Assembly: GCA_021325555.1 (NCBI GenBank)
Contig: JAJPGY010000034.1
Location: 1-64,000, forward strand
Length of the DNA stretch: 64,000 nucleotides
Reading direction: 5' to 3'
DNA from: Pseudomonadota bacterium
GTDB lineage: Bacteria; Cyanobacteriota; Vampirovibrionia; Obscuribacterales; Obscuribacteraceae
Numbering within the stretch: position 1 is the stretch's first letter; each line of letters starts with the position of its first letter. Below are positions 1-8,755 of the stretch, piece after piece. The notes below the pieces were generated by a model. The model was not told the DNA's origin. It was given only the letters and a program-made list of their open reading frames with translations, and searched no databases. A program made the translations under genes and the position numbers.

Positions 1-16
1 ACGAGCCCGGAGAGGC

Positions 17-60
17 GAAGCCTGCAAGCGGAGCGAGGATTCCGAGGAGGAATCCGCAGC
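17..60 (+). repeat. Dispersed GC-rich repeat with internal palindrome, copy 1
   Basis: This stretch contains an inverted repeat, GGATTCC and GGAATCC around a 5-base loop (37-55). About 38 of 45 positions match the reverse complement of 20047-20091, including an 18-base identical run ending CCGCAGC. Both copies lie in non-coding DNA next to a gene end or start. The short decamer CGAGCCCGGAG also occurs twice here (2-12 and 98-108). The pattern resembles a REP/BIME-like intergenic element. The family name is not known to me. Confidence 0.6.
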
Positions 61-111
61 GTAGCGTACCAGCATACGCGCGAAGGGCGAGCGGCACGAG
101 CCCGGAGCGCT

Positions 112-124
112 TATAAAGGGTATG
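112..124 (+). promoter_or_regulatory. Putative -10 box directly upstream of the prenyltransferase start
   Basis: TATAAA at 112-117 would place the transcription start at about 122-124. That is exactly at the ATG at 122, so the mRNA would be leaderless or nearly so. No clear -35 box was seen in the GC-rich repeat upstream. Confidence 0.35.
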
Positions 125-1147
125 ATATCAAGGAGGCACAGGCTCGATTACCCGATGGCCATTTCAGGAGACGCTTCGCCAGAACCGCTCGCACCGGTAG
201 CGCCGTCGCAGACCGGTGGCAAGGAAAGGCCGGTGAGCTGGCGCCTGGTCGTAGCCGAGCTGAGACCCAGGCAATGGGTCAAGAACCTGGTCGCTTACGC
301 CCCGCTTTTGTTCTCACAGCAGGCTCACCACCTTCCCCGGATTGTGGACGCGTCGCTTTGTGTGCTGGCGTTCTGCCTGGTCTCCGGCGGCGTCTATACC
401 TTGAACGACGTTGTCGACGCGCAGGCGGACCGCCTGCATCCGGTCAAAAGATTGCGCCCGATCGCCTCCGGACAGCTGAGTCGCCGCCTGGCCCTGTGCG
501 TGGGCATCTTTTGCGTGCTCGTCGGGCTGGCGATCAGCTACCTGGTGCGGCCTCTGCTTGCGGTGGTCACGATCAGCTATCTGGCCCTGTCCGTCCTTTA
601 TTCGCTCGTGCTCAAGCACCACACGATTCTCGACGTGTTTGGTATCGCCGCTGGTTTCGTCCTCCGTGCCGTCGGCGGCTGCGTGGCCGTTCACGTGGCA
701 ACATCCGGCTGGTTTCTCGTCGGCACCTCGCTGGGCGCCCTCTTCCTCGGGCTGGAGAAACGAAGGCAGGAGCTGCGTTTGCTGGAGGCGGCCTCTTCGC
801 AGCACAGGAAAGCGCTGGGCGAGTATTCGATCGCCCTGCTGGACCGCATGGAAGGGATCATCGTTCCGAGCTTGCTTACATCGTATATGTTCTTCAGCTT
901 TCTCTCGCCCCACGGGCAGTGGATGATGTTGACGGTGCCGCCGGTGCTCTATGGCGTCATGCGCTATCAATACCTTTCCGTCAGGGGTGCCACCACCGGC
1001 CGGCCGGAAGATGTTTTCTGGAGCGACCGCCCGATCCAGATCGCGCTTATTGTCTGGATCGTGACCTGCGCGCTCGTTCTGTATAACGTACCGCAATGGC
1101 TGCACGAGACGGTCAAGCAGATTGACGCTTTCCGCGTCTTCAAATAG
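122..1147 (+). CDS. UbiA-family prenyltransferase, decaprenyl-phosphate phosphoribosyltransferase type
   Basis: This integral membrane enzyme of the UbiA superfamily has 341 residues. The first Asp-rich motif is NDVVDAQAD at residues 95-103, followed by HPVKRLRPIASG. The second loop carries LEKRRQELRLLE and EYSIALLDRM. The opening RPRQWVKNL, the KRxRPIASG block and the EKRR segment match the branch that adds phosphoribosyl from PRPP to decaprenyl phosphate (Rv3806c-like) better than quinone-type UbiA. About eight hydrophobic helices are visible. An alternative start is the ATG at 155: AAGGAGG lies at 130-136 but is 18 bases away, too far for a good ribosome site. The -10 box at 112 fits the ATG at 122. 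The gene converges with the kinase at 1184. Confidence 0.8.
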   Translation: MISRRHRLDYPMAISGDASPEPLAPVAPSQTGGKERPVSWRLVVAELRPRQWVKNLVAYAPLLFSQQAHHLPRIVDASLCVLAFCLVSGGVYTLNDVVDAQADRLHPVKRLRPIASGQLSRRLALCVGIFCVLVGLAISYLVRPLLAVVTISYLALSVLYSLVLKHHTILDVFGIAAGFVLRAVGGCVAVHVATSGWFLVGTSLGALFLGLEKRRQELRLLEAASSQHRKALGEYSIALLDRMEGIIVPSLLTSYMFFSFLSPHGQWMMLTVPPVLYGVMRYQYLSVRGATTGRPEDVFWSDRPIQIALIVWIVTCALVLYNVPQWLHETVKQIDAFRVFK

Positions 1148-1183
1148 CGCTGCGGTGACGCCGCCTGTCGAGGCGCCCGGACG

Positions 1184-2602
1184 TCACACCGGGAGTTGTG
1201 GCGGGGGAAACTTTACGGTCACGGAAGTGCCGCCCCCCTCGGGACCGTCAGCGAGCGATACGTCGGCCATGTGCGACTGGGCTATCTCGCGCACGATCGC
1301 CAGCCCCAGCCCGCTGCCGCTGACGCCGCTTCCCAGGACGCGATAAAAGCGCTCGAAGACTCGCTCGCGCTCTTCGGCGGGGACGCCCGGACCGTTGTCG
1401 TCTACGCGCAGCTCCACGGAGCCGTTGCTCGAGACATTGACGGTCACCTTGCCGCCGGGCTGCGTGTAGCGCACGGCGTTGTCGATCAGATTGCTGGTCA
1501 ATTCCCGCAAAGCCAGCGGATCGCCGGAGACGACGGCCGGGCCGGCTCCCTCGAAGCCGAGATCGATCTCCTTTTTCAGCGCCTGCGGCACCAGGTCTGT
1601 TGTCGCCTCGCGGGCTATGGTGCTGAGATCCACTTGCTCCGGCTCCTGCGATCTCATCGAGCCCGGCTCGCTCCTGGCCAGGGCCAGAAGCTGGTTGACC
1701 AGGTGCGTCGCCTTGTCGGTGCTTGACTGGATCTGCTTGAGCGCCTCACGCAGATCTTCCGGCTCCGTCTGGCGGAGGGCGAATTCGGTTTGCGTCTTCA
1801 GCCCGGCGAGCGGCGTGCGGAGCTGATGAGCGGCGTTGGCCACGAACCGGCGCTGCGCCTCGATGTCCTCTTTCAGGCGGCTCAGCAGATGGTTTATCTC
1901 CTGCACTAGGGGCCGCACCTCTTGCGGTGCGCCCTCCTCCGCCACCGGGCTCAAATCCCGGCGCGAACGGCTGGCGATAGCCTGTTGCAGCGTCTTGAGC
2001 GGCGCCAGCCCGCGTTTGACGCCCAGGTAGACGGCCAGCGCCGACAGAACTATAAGCACCAGTTGCGAGCCGACGACGGCCAGGAGGATCTCATTGGTCA
2101 AATCGTGGCGGCCGTTCAGGGTTTCGGCGACCTGAATGAGCACCCGTTTGCCCGGCTGTCCCGGCACCGGAACGTTGACGAGCCCGATGCGAACATCCTC
2201 GCCGTTTATCTTTCCCTGGCGGAAGTCCGGCTCCTCCTCGATGCCGTCCAGGGCCTCGGCATCCGGCGCCGGGATGTCCGTGTCGCCGGCACGGATGGTG
2301 CCGGTGGGGCCTATAACCTGATAGAAGAACTTATCGAGCTTGGTTCCTTCCTTAAAAATAGCCTGGGCCTCCGGCGAGAGATCCACTTTGATGTGGTCCG
2401 GATCAAAACGCAGGCGGGCGATAAGCGTGCGCGCCGAGTCCAGGAGCGCGTTGTCGTAGGCGTCGGTGGCGAAGTTGATGGCGAACACGTAGGTGGCGGC
2501 GGCCCCAATCAACCAGATCGTCAGTATGGGAATGACGAGCCAGGCGATGAGCTGCCGGCGAATGGAGGATGTGAACGGTTTCATGGAGCCGAGAGGCTTC
2601 AT
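1184..2602 (-). CDS. Two-component sensor histidine kinase (2CSK_N / TctE-QseC type)
   Basis: This 472-residue inner-membrane kinase has TM helices at about 19-41 and 172-194, which flank a periplasmic 2CSK_N-type sensor region. A HAMP-like linker follows, then the HisKA phospho-acceptor H259 in NAAHQLRTPL and the HATPase_c boxes LIDNAVRYT, VDDNGPGVP and GSGLGLAIV. Its start codon overlaps the stop of the response regulator (ATGA), so the two are translationally coupled. The 2CSK_N class often senses cations, tricarboxylates or host signals. The ligand here cannot be read from sequence. A second in-frame ATG lies six codons in. Confidence 0.9.
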   Translation of the reverse strand: MKPLGSMKPFTSSIRRQLIAWLVIPILTIWLIGAAATYVFAINFATDAYDNALLDSARTLIARLRFDPDHIKVDLSPEAQAIFKEGTKLDKFFYQVIGPTGTIRAGDTDIPAPDAEALDGIEEEPDFRQGKINGEDVRIGLVNVPVPGQPGKRVLIQVAETLNGRHDLTNEILLAVVGSQLVLIVLSALAVYLGVKRGLAPLKTLQQAIASRSRRDLSPVAEEGAPQEVRPLVQEINHLLSRLKEDIEAQRRFVANAAHQLRTPLAGLKTQTEFALRQTEPEDLREALKQIQSSTDKATHLVNQLLALARSEPGSMRSQEPEQVDLSTIAREATTDLVPQALKKEIDLGFEGAGPAVVSGDPLALRELTSNLIDNAVRYTQPGGKVTVNVSSNGSVELRVDDNGPGVPAEERERVFERFYRVLGSGVSGSGLGLAIVREIAQSHMADVSLADGPEGGGTSVTVKFPPPQLPV

Positions 2603-3267
2603 GCCTGCGTCTCCAGCAGGTAACCGAGCCCGCGGACCGCCCGGATGGTGACGCCTTCGGGCTCCAGCTTCTTGCGCAGGCGGTGGACGTTCACCTCGAT
2701 GGCGTTGTGGCTGACCTCTTCCTCCCAGCCGTACATGTGCTCGATGAGCTGCTCCTTGCTGACCACGCGCCCGGCTCGCTGAAGGAGCGCTTCCAGAACC
2801 GCCAGCTCGCGCGCCGATAACTCGAGCGGCTCGTTGTTCACGGAGACGCTGCGTCCGGTCGTGTCGAAGCGCAGAGGGCCGCAGGCGATCTCCACGTTGT
2901 TGCCGAGCTGGCTCCGGCGCAGGAGCGCTCGCACCCGGGCTTCCAGCTCGGGCAGATCGAAAGGCTTGGTAATGTAGTCGTCGGCACCCAGATTGAGCCC
3001 GGTGACGCGGTCCTCAAGACCATCGCGGGCGGTCAGGATAAGGACCGGCACACGGTCGCCGCGGCTGCGCAGGCGCCGGAGCACCTCCAGCCCGTCCAGC
3101 CTGGGCAGCCCGAGATCGAGGATAAGCAGATCGAACGGCGCCGTGGTGAGCGCCAGGTCGGCATCGACCCCCGAATCGACAAGGTCGACCGCGTAGCCGC
3201 ACTGCCTGAGCGCTTTAGATATGCCGTCCGAGAGAACCTCGTCATCCTCGGCAAGAAGAACGCGCAT
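2599..3267 (-). CDS. OmpR/PhoB-family response regulator
   Basis: This 222-residue regulator has an N-terminal receiver domain: acidic pair D8/D9, phospho-acceptor D51 in LILDLGLP, T79 and K101 in TKPF. A C-terminal winged helix (Trans_reg_C) ends near RAVRGLGYLLE. I start at the ATG at 3267 because GGAGAG lies about 9 bases upstream and the receiver begins there (MRVLLAEDDE). A longer reading to 3342 would add 25 residues with no domain match. It is the first gene of a two-gene operon with the kinase and resembles TctD/QseB/PmrA regulators. Confidence 0.92.
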   Translation of the reverse strand: MRVLLAEDDEVLSDGISKALRQCGYAVDLVDSGVDADLALTTAPFDLLILDLGLPRLDGLEVLRRLRSRGDRVPVLILTARDGLEDRVTGLNLGADDYITKPFDLPELEARVRALLRRSQLGNNVEIACGPLRFDTTGRSVSVNNEPLELSARELAVLEALLQRAGRVVSKEQLIEHMYGWEEEVSHNAIEVNVHRLRKKLEPEGVTIRAVRGLGYLLETQA

Positions 3268-3333
3268 GAATTTTTGCTCTCCTGGTGACGGGTTTTCAAG
3301 CGCTGCCGCCGGGGCGCGGGGCGCTTTCCGGAG

Positions 3334-3339
3334 AGTATA
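3334..3339 (-). promoter_or_regulatory. Putative -10 box for the two-component operon
   Basis: TATACT on the minus strand lies about 67 bases upstream of the regulator ATG at 3267. No convincing -35 hexamer sits at 16-18 bases. The assignment rests on the -10 match and its position in the 293-base divergent spacer between the regulator and the aminotransferase. Confidence 0.35.
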
Positions 3340-3560
3340 CAAGAGATAGCTTTTGCGTTCCTAAACTGAAATTTCGGAAAGGCCTCCTGCACAGGCGCCG
3401 TTCCTGCCGATGTGCGCGGTGGCGCTATTCCGGGTCTTTGTCTTGACAAGCCCTCCGCGCCGGGTGCGACGCGAGTCCGATCCTGTAAGTTTCGTGCAAG
3501 CGACGTTAGATAACCTCAAGTCTGGAATTCGGCGCGAATTCCTTAAGAGGAGATCACGAA

Positions 3561-5051
3561 GTGTCCAGGGAAACCGCAAATCCGGCAACGGGACTCGCTA
3601 TTTCACAACCGGCCGCCGGCACACACAAGCCCGCCGCGCCCCTGGATACCGATTTCCCCTCACTGTCCGGGCTGGACAGCGATCCGGAGGCGGAGGCGCT
3701 GCTCGAGCTGGAGAACCGGGTTTGCTCACACGGTGATACCGTCCACTACGCCGAGCGCCCGAAGATTTTCAATACCTGCAAGGGTAGCTATCTCTATGAT
3801 CGCCAGGAGACCCCTTATCTGGATCTCCAGATGTGGTATTCGGCCGTCAACCTCGGCTATGCCAACGAGCGGGTCAACAACGCCCTGAAACTGCAGATCG
3901 ACCAGCTGCCGCAGCTTGCCTGCCAGTATCTCCACAAGGAGAAGATCGAGCTGGCGTCCATGATCGTGGAGAGCGTCGAAGACGCATTTGAAGAGAAGGG
4001 GCGCGTCCACTTCAACGTCGGCGGCTCCCAGGCCGTGGAGGACGCGCTGAAGCTGGTGCGCAAGACCACCGGCAAGAGCAGGATGCTGGCTTTCGAGGGA
4101 GGCTATCACGGGCGCACGCTGGGCGCCTCCGCGATCACATCTTCGTACCGTTACCGGGAAGCTTACGGTGAATTCGGCGACCGGGCCGAGTTCGTTCCGT
4201 TCCCCTATTGCTTCCGCTGCCCCTACGGCAAGAAGAAGGAAACCTGCAACCTCTTCTGCGTCGAGCAGATCGAGCGCAAGTTCGAGCACGAGTACACGGG
4301 CTGGGTCAATCCCAGGACCAGGAAGTCGGAGTTCGGTGCTTTCTTCGTCGAGGTCATTCAGGGAACGGGCGGATATATAGGAATGCCCGCGGGCTACCTG
4401 GAGCGGCTGGCAAAGCTGCTTCGCGAGTACGGCATCCTTATAGTCGACGACGAGATCCAGATGGGCTTTTTCCGGACCGGAACGCTCTGGGCCATGGAGC
4501 AGTTCGGCGCCAGGCCTGACATCATGGTCTTCGGCAAGGCGCTCACCAACGGCTTGAACCCCCTGTCCGGGATCTGGGCGCGGGAAGAGCTTATAAGCCC
4601 CGACAGGTTCGGCCCCGGCTCCACGCACTCGACCTTCTCGTCCAACAGCCTGGGCACGGCAACCGGGCTCGAGGTGATGAAGATATTTGCCGGGGGCGAC
4701 TACGGGAAAACGGTCAGGGAGAAAGGCGCTTATTTTCTCAACCTGTTGAAGGACCTTCAGCGCAAGCACCCGGAGATAGGCGACGTCGACGGTCTCGGTC
4801 TCGCTTTGCGCATGGAGATGTGCGAGTCGGACAGCTACACGCCGAGCAGGAAGCTGGCCGACAAGATGTTCCAGAGAGGTCTCGAGGGCAACCTCGAGGT
4901 CGACGGCAAGAGGATGGGCCTGGTTCTGGACATTGGCGGCTACTACAAGAATGTCGTCACGCTGGCCCCGTCGCTGGAGATCACCTATCCGGAGATGGAC
5001 CTGGCGCACGATCTGCTCGACATGGTAATCACTGACTGCAAGAAAGGCTAA
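3561..5051 (+). CDS. PLP-dependent class III aminotransferase with a four-cysteine insertion
   Basis: This 496-residue fold-type I enzyme is of the ornithine / 4-aminobutyrate / diaminobutyrate transaminase family. Visible features are the GGSQAVEDALK block (154-164), EGGYHGRT (179-186), the cofactor-binding DDEIQMGFFRTG (296-307, Asp297) and the Schiff-base lysine K326 in VFGKALTNG. Residues 217-233 carry C-x2-C-x8-C-x3-C inside an insertion, which could bind a metal; some archaeal and bacterial class III enzymes have a similar Cys pattern. The start is GTG with AGAGGAG at 3547-3553. Substrate is unknown; an omega-amino acid or diamine is most likely. It leads a compact run with a phosphatase (3-base gap) and an esterase. 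Confidence 0.85.
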   Translation: MSRETANPATGLAISQPAAGTHKPAAPLDTDFPSLSGLDSDPEAEALLELENRVCSHGDTVHYAERPKIFNTCKGSYLYDRQETPYLDLQMWYSAVNLGYANERVNNALKLQIDQLPQLACQYLHKEKIELASMIVESVEDAFEEKGRVHFNVGGSQAVEDALKLVRKTTGKSRMLAFEGGYHGRTLGASAITSSYRYREAYGEFGDRAEFVPFPYCFRCPYGKKKETCNLFCVEQIERKFEHEYTGWVNPRTRKSEFGAFFVEVIQGTGGYIGMPAGYLERLAKLLREYGILIVDDEIQMGFFRTGTLWAMEQFGARPDIMVFGKALTNGLNPLSGIWAREELISPDRFGPGSTHSTFSSNSLGTATGLEVMKIFAGGDYGKTVREKGAYFLNLLKDLQRKHPEIGDVDGLGLALRMEMCESDSYTPSRKLADKMFQRGLEGNLEVDGKRMGLVLDIGGYYKNVVTLAPSLEITYPEMDLAHDLLDMVITDCKKG

Positions 5052-5054
5052 CCG

Positions 5055-5762
5055 ATGAATCCCCGGGTGGAAGTTTATTGCGACTTTGATGGGACCGTTA
5101 CGCAGGGAGATACTATAGATCTGCTTCTCGAGCAGCTGGGCGACACGGGCTGGAGAGAGATCGAGAAGCGCTGGGAGGCGGGCGAGATCGGGTCGCGCGA
5201 GTGCATGGCCCTCCAGGTCCCCTTGTTGCGGGGCGGCTGGCGGGCCATCGAGACCGTCCTGTCCAAAGTGAAAGTCGATCCCACCTTCGCCGAATTCGCT
5301 TCCTGGTGCCGGCAAACAGGAATTCCCCTCCGCATAGTCTCCGACGGCATAGATCGCGTGATTCACTTCCTTCTGGCTCGCGAAGGCGTGCGCGTGGATT
5401 ACGTCTGGGCCAACCACCTCAACGAGTCTCCGGACGGCGAGCTGTCGCTCACCTTCCCCTACGCGCCGACCATTGCCGGCTGCAGCTCGGGGCTGTGCAA
5501 GTGCAAGATTATCGACAACGGTCCGGCGCGCGCCGTAAAGGTGGTGGTTGGCGACGGGCGCAGCGACTTCTGCTGGTCGACGGAGGCCGATCTGCTGTTC
5601 GCCAAGTCCCGGCTCCTTCAGCACTGCCGGAGCAACAACATCGCGCACATTCCCTTCGATAATTTCCGGACGGTTCGCGCGGGGCTGGAAAAGGAGCTGG
5701 GCGTCCTCACTCATCCGGTGCACGCCCCGGTTGCGGGCGTGGCGGCCATCGTGCCGGCATAG
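5055..5762 (+). CDS. HAD-IB family phosphatase, MtnX/SerB-like
   Basis: This 235-residue cytosolic phosphatase opens with the HAD motif I CDFDGTVTQGD, nucleophile D10 and acid/base D12. Motif II is IVSDG and motif IV is VVGDGRSDFCW. The small cap and the motif layout match HAD subfamily IB, in which phosphoserine phosphatase and the methionine-salvage phosphatase MtnX fall. It begins 3 bases after the aminotransferase stop and is surely co-transcribed. No other methionine-salvage gene is seen, so the name mtnX is not assigned. A role in making a dephosphorylated amino-acid derivative together with the aminotransferase is an inference. Confidence 0.8.
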   Translation: MNPRVEVYCDFDGTVTQGDTIDLLLEQLGDTGWREIEKRWEAGEIGSRECMALQVPLLRGGWRAIETVLSKVKVDPTFAEFASWCRQTGIPLRIVSDGIDRVIHFLLAREGVRVDYVWANHLNESPDGELSLTFPYAPTIAGCSSGLCKCKIIDNGPARAVKVVVGDGRSDFCWSTEADLLFAKSRLLQHCRSNNIAHIPFDNFRTVRAGLEKELGVLTHPVHAPVAGVAAIVPA

Positions 5763-5793
5763 CGGTGGCGGCAATCCCAAGGTAATCTCGAGC

Positions 5794-6657
5794 ATGGTCG
5801 TAGAGTTAACGCAGGGTTCTGGTCGCGACGAGCAGTCCCGTTCCCGTATAGGCGTATTGCTGCTGCATGGCTTGACCGGCATGCCGTCCGAGATGAGACC
5901 TGTGGCAAGGCACCTGGAGCGGCTCGGCTACAGGGTCGCGGTGCCGCTTCTGCCAGGGCATGGTGGAGGACACAAAGAGCTTCTGGCCACCGGCTGGAAG
6001 GACTGGCTGCGCGGGTCGCAGGAGGCGCTCGACAAACTGGCTTCCGAGTGCGACCGGGTGTTCGTCGGCGGGCTGTCCATGGGCTCCTCGCTGGCGGTAC
6101 TGCTGGCGGCGGACAATCCGCGGGTGGACGGCCTGGTTATGCTGTCAACGACGTTGAGATACGACGCGCCCGCTCATTCCCGCCTTTATCTTCTGCTGCC
6201 GCTGATCGACGTCTGCCCCATCCTCGGCAACTGGTTTTACTGGACCGAAAAACCGCCGTATGGGCTGATGGATCTGCGCCTGCAAAAGATGATAACCAGG
6301 GCCGTGGAGGCGGCGCAGCGGGGCGAGAACACAGAGTTCGGTCTTTTTCGCACCTATTCCGGTTCCTTGCGGCAGATGAGCCACCTGGTAAAGCAGGTGA
6401 GAAAGCACGCCTCGAACGTCTCCTGCCCCGTGCTTATCTTGCACAGCCTGGACGACACGCTTACGACCGTCGCCAACGCGGTGGACATCTACCATATGCT
6501 GGGCTCCAGGGAAAAGCAGGTAATCCTCATGAGCGGCTGCGATCATGTCCTGACGCTCGACCTGAAGAAAAACGAGGTCGCCCGCCACATCGCCGAATTT
6601 ATCGGGCGCGTCTCAGGAAGCCAGCCCGCCGGCTCCGAGCCGGGGGCGGTCGCCTGA
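5794..6657 (+). CDS. Alpha/beta hydrolase, serine aminopeptidase S33 / Est30-like
   Basis: This 287-residue hydrolase has an intact triad: nucleophile S95 in GGLSMGS, acid D220/D221 in HSLDD and H251 in GCDHVLT. The oxyanion-side LLLHGLTGMPSEMR near residue 22 is typical of carboxylesterases such as Est30 and monoacylglycerol-lipase relatives. The start ATG at 5794 has AAGG at 5779-5782. A longer frame from 5548 would overlap the phosphatase and does not look like protein. It is probably in the same operon as the aminotransferase and phosphatase (31-base gap). The substrate, an ester or a small amide, is unknown. Confidence 0.82.
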   Translation: MVVELTQGSGRDEQSRSRIGVLLLHGLTGMPSEMRPVARHLERLGYRVAVPLLPGHGGGHKELLATGWKDWLRGSQEALDKLASECDRVFVGGLSMGSSLAVLLAADNPRVDGLVMLSTTLRYDAPAHSRLYLLLPLIDVCPILGNWFYWTEKPPYGLMDLRLQKMITRAVEAAQRGENTEFGLFRTYSGSLRQMSHLVKQVRKHASNVSCPVLILHSLDDTLTTVANAVDIYHMLGSREKQVILMSGCDHVLTLDLKKNEVARHIAEFIGRVSGSQPAGSEPGAVA

Positions 6658-6743
6658 TCCCGCCGGGGAACATTCGATCGGCGCGCCCGTCTACCCAAGC
6701 ACTCACAGATGGCCTGTGGGATGCACCTGGCGAGGAGGCTTCT

Positions 6744-7235
6744 ATGACATTCGGCTTTCGGAGTGCGTTGCCAGCCATTGCGGCGGCCCTGGTGTGCGCC
6801 CCGCTCTCCCTGCCGGCATGGGCAAGCAATTCAGCATACGTGCACAGGCACTATTTCTCGAGCCCGCCTCCTTACCCGTACTACTACAACCAGCAGCCGA
6901 TAACCTTTCGGCAGTATTTAGCCGGGCACCCGAAGATCAGATCAGCGACCGTGGGTGCGGGAGTCGGCACCGCCGCCGGTGCATTGACCGGGCTTGTCAC
7001 GGGCAGGGGCGTGCTGCATGGAGCTGCCGTAGGAGCCGGTACCGGCGCGGGCGTTGGCCTTATTCGATCCAGCTACATCATGATGCGTCACCCGATCTTG
7101 CGGGACGTGGCGACCGGCGGGCTGGCCGGAGCCGGGCTCGGCTGGGCCGGCGGCCGGCAGGGCGGCACCACGGCCAGGGCGGCCGGCGTCGGAGCTGCAA
7201 TCGGGCTTGGCGTGGGGATGCTGAAGCACATGTAA
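6744..7235 (+). CDS. Secreted glycine-zipper protein
   Basis: This 163-residue protein has a signal peptide (residues 1-25, cleavage near AWA-SN), a Tyr/Pro-rich segment and a long glycine-zipper region (residues about 60-163) with repeated GxxxG, such as GAGVGTAAGALTG and GAGTGAGVG. The start is set by GAGGAGG at 6732-6738, 5 bases before the ATG. Glycine-zipper domains insert in or coat membranes in outer-membrane lipoproteins. The function here is unknown. It lies downstream of the hydrolase on the same strand. Confidence 0.7.
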   Translation: MTFGFRSALPAIAAALVCAPLSLPAWASNSAYVHRHYFSSPPPYPYYYNQQPITFRQYLAGHPKIRSATVGAGVGTAAGALTGLVTGRGVLHGAAVGAGTGAGVGLIRSSYIMMRHPILRDVATGGLAGAGLGWAGGRQGGTTARAAGVGAAIGLGVGMLKHM

Positions 7236-7329
7236 GCCAGGGAGCCCAGCCCCGCCCGTGGCTGCGGGCGTCCCGCCTGCAGCCCGTGAGCGATTCGTCA
7301 GTGCGGGGCCGTTGCCCGCTCCCAAAGGC

Positions 7330-8586
7330 CTAATCTGGGGTGGCGGCGGCGCAGGGGACGTTTTCTGCGCGGCGGTCTTCGATCGGCTCGGCACCAGGAT
7401 CGAGGCTTTCCGCCGCGCGCGAATCCGCCCCGCCAGCGAGGCTGCTCCAGCCCAGTCCGACTGCCGCTTCGGGAACGGGCACCGCGCTGTCATAAGCCAG
7501 CTCGGATTTGAATCTGGCCAGCAGGCGGTTCAAGAGCGGGTTGCGATGCTTGAAGAGAACGAAGCTCGGGATGATACGGGCATCGCCGAGCCTCGTCTTC
7601 TGCGTCTCTCCGGTGCAGCCCAGATCGATCGTCGGGATTGATCGTTCGATGCACTCGCTCACCAGCTCCATCCAACTGCGGAAGTAAAGATTATGCGCCC
7701 GCCCGAAGACAGGATCGATGGCCACGAATTTGGACAGCAGACAATCTGGAAGGTGGCATACAAGCTCGAAGCCGATAAGCCGGTCGTCGAGCAGATAGAG
7801 AAAGTATTCGGCGCTGGGATCCATCCTGCATGCCTGCTCGAAGTAAGCCTTTCGCTGCGTGCCGTTCAAGTTGAGCTCGCTGCGGGCCACCTGGCCGAGG
7901 TAAAGGTCGTAGATGGCATCGAGCCAGGGCTCTATGTCGCGGGTGCGCACGGTGGTGACGCTGGCGGCCTTGCGCAGGCTGCGGCGCAGAAAGTGCCGCA
8001 TGTCTTTCGGCAGGCTCGCCAGATAAGCATCCACGGACGGGAAGGCGACCGGAATCTGAATGAAGGGAGCACCAGGGGCGATGTGGAAGTCTTGCATCCG
8101 ATGCAGCGGCAAGAGGCTGCCCGTCTCCGGCGTGAACTCCGTGAAGGCGACCAGCTGAACTTTCCTGGCGCGGCAGAGGCTCTCCAGTGTATCGAGGGCC
8201 ATGGCCCAGGCTCGATCGAGAGAGTCGCGGTCGCACTGGCGGTCATAACCGACCTCTCCCCACTGCTGATCGACTATGCCCACGCGGGCAAGACGCATGC
8301 GCAAGAGCGAGGGAGCAACACGGTCGATCGCGTCGGCTGCCCGGCGGATGCTTCCCTCCAGGGTTGAGCCCAGATAATGGTTCGTTTCAAACACCGGCAA
8401 AAGAAGGGACGCCCGCCCGTCGATGCGGACAAGAATGCTGTGAAACGTGAACTCTTCGACCCCCACCTGCTGCACGAGCCGAATCGTCTCGTAGGTGTTC
8501 GGGCTGCCGGCAAAGAGATAATCCCATTCCGATTTGGCAACCGGGACAAGGGTGTTGCTCAACTCAACGGTAAAGTTTCTGCTCAT
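7330..8586 (-). CDS. FemAB / BioF2-like GNAT acyltransferase
   Basis: This protein has about 418 residues with two GNAT-like halves. The C-terminal half shows features of the peptidoglycan-biosynthesis/recognition FemAB-like group: NLNGTQRKAYFEQ, then LYLLDDRLIGFELVCH, and AHNLYFRSWMELVSECI before a LGCTGETQKTRLG segment. Such proteins transfer aminoacyl or acyl groups to cell-wall or secreted-polymer targets. The start is taken at the ATG at 8586; an upstream TTG (8610) would add eight residues. No strong ribosome site is visible for either. The last 40 residues are low-complexity and do not belong to the domain. Confidence 0.7.
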   Translation of the reverse strand: MSRNFTVELSNTLVPVAKSEWDYLFAGSPNTYETIRLVQQVGVEEFTFHSILVRIDGRASLLLPVFETNHYLGSTLEGSIRRAADAIDRVAPSLLRMRLARVGIVDQQWGEVGYDRQCDRDSLDRAWAMALDTLESLCRARKVQLVAFTEFTPETGSLLPLHRMQDFHIAPGAPFIQIPVAFPSVDAYLASLPKDMRHFLRRSLRKAASVTTVRTRDIEPWLDAIYDLYLGQVARSELNLNGTQRKAYFEQACRMDPSAEYFLYLLDDRLIGFELVCHLPDCLLSKFVAIDPVFGRAHNLYFRSWMELVSECIERSIPTIDLGCTGETQKTRLGDARIIPSFVLFKHRNPLLNRLLARFKSELAYDSAVPVPEAAVGLGWSSLAGGADSRAAESLDPGAEPIEDRRAENVPCAAATPD

Positions 8587-8755
8587 TGGATCAAACCATG
8601 ATATCGTCAATCCCAGCCGGTCCCGTTAGTGGCCTCTCAGGTGTCCGCAGTTGCCGGACTCCCAAGGGGAGCCCTCTTTCCCCGTCGAGATGACAATTGA
8701 GACGCTAAGGCATCGGCGGCACTTGCAGTTTTCCCTTAATGGAATAATCTCCCCT

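Noticed and set aside
3443..3448. TTGACA as a -35 box upstream of the aminotransferase
   Set aside because: No -10-like sequence lies 16-19 bases downstream; the region there is GC-rich.
3726..5882. 718-codon open frame on the minus strand opposite the aminotransferase and phosphatase
   Set aside because: It is antisense to two genes with clear motifs, has an odd composition rich in Arg, Leu and Gly, and no ribosome site. Long antisense frames are expected in high-GC DNA.
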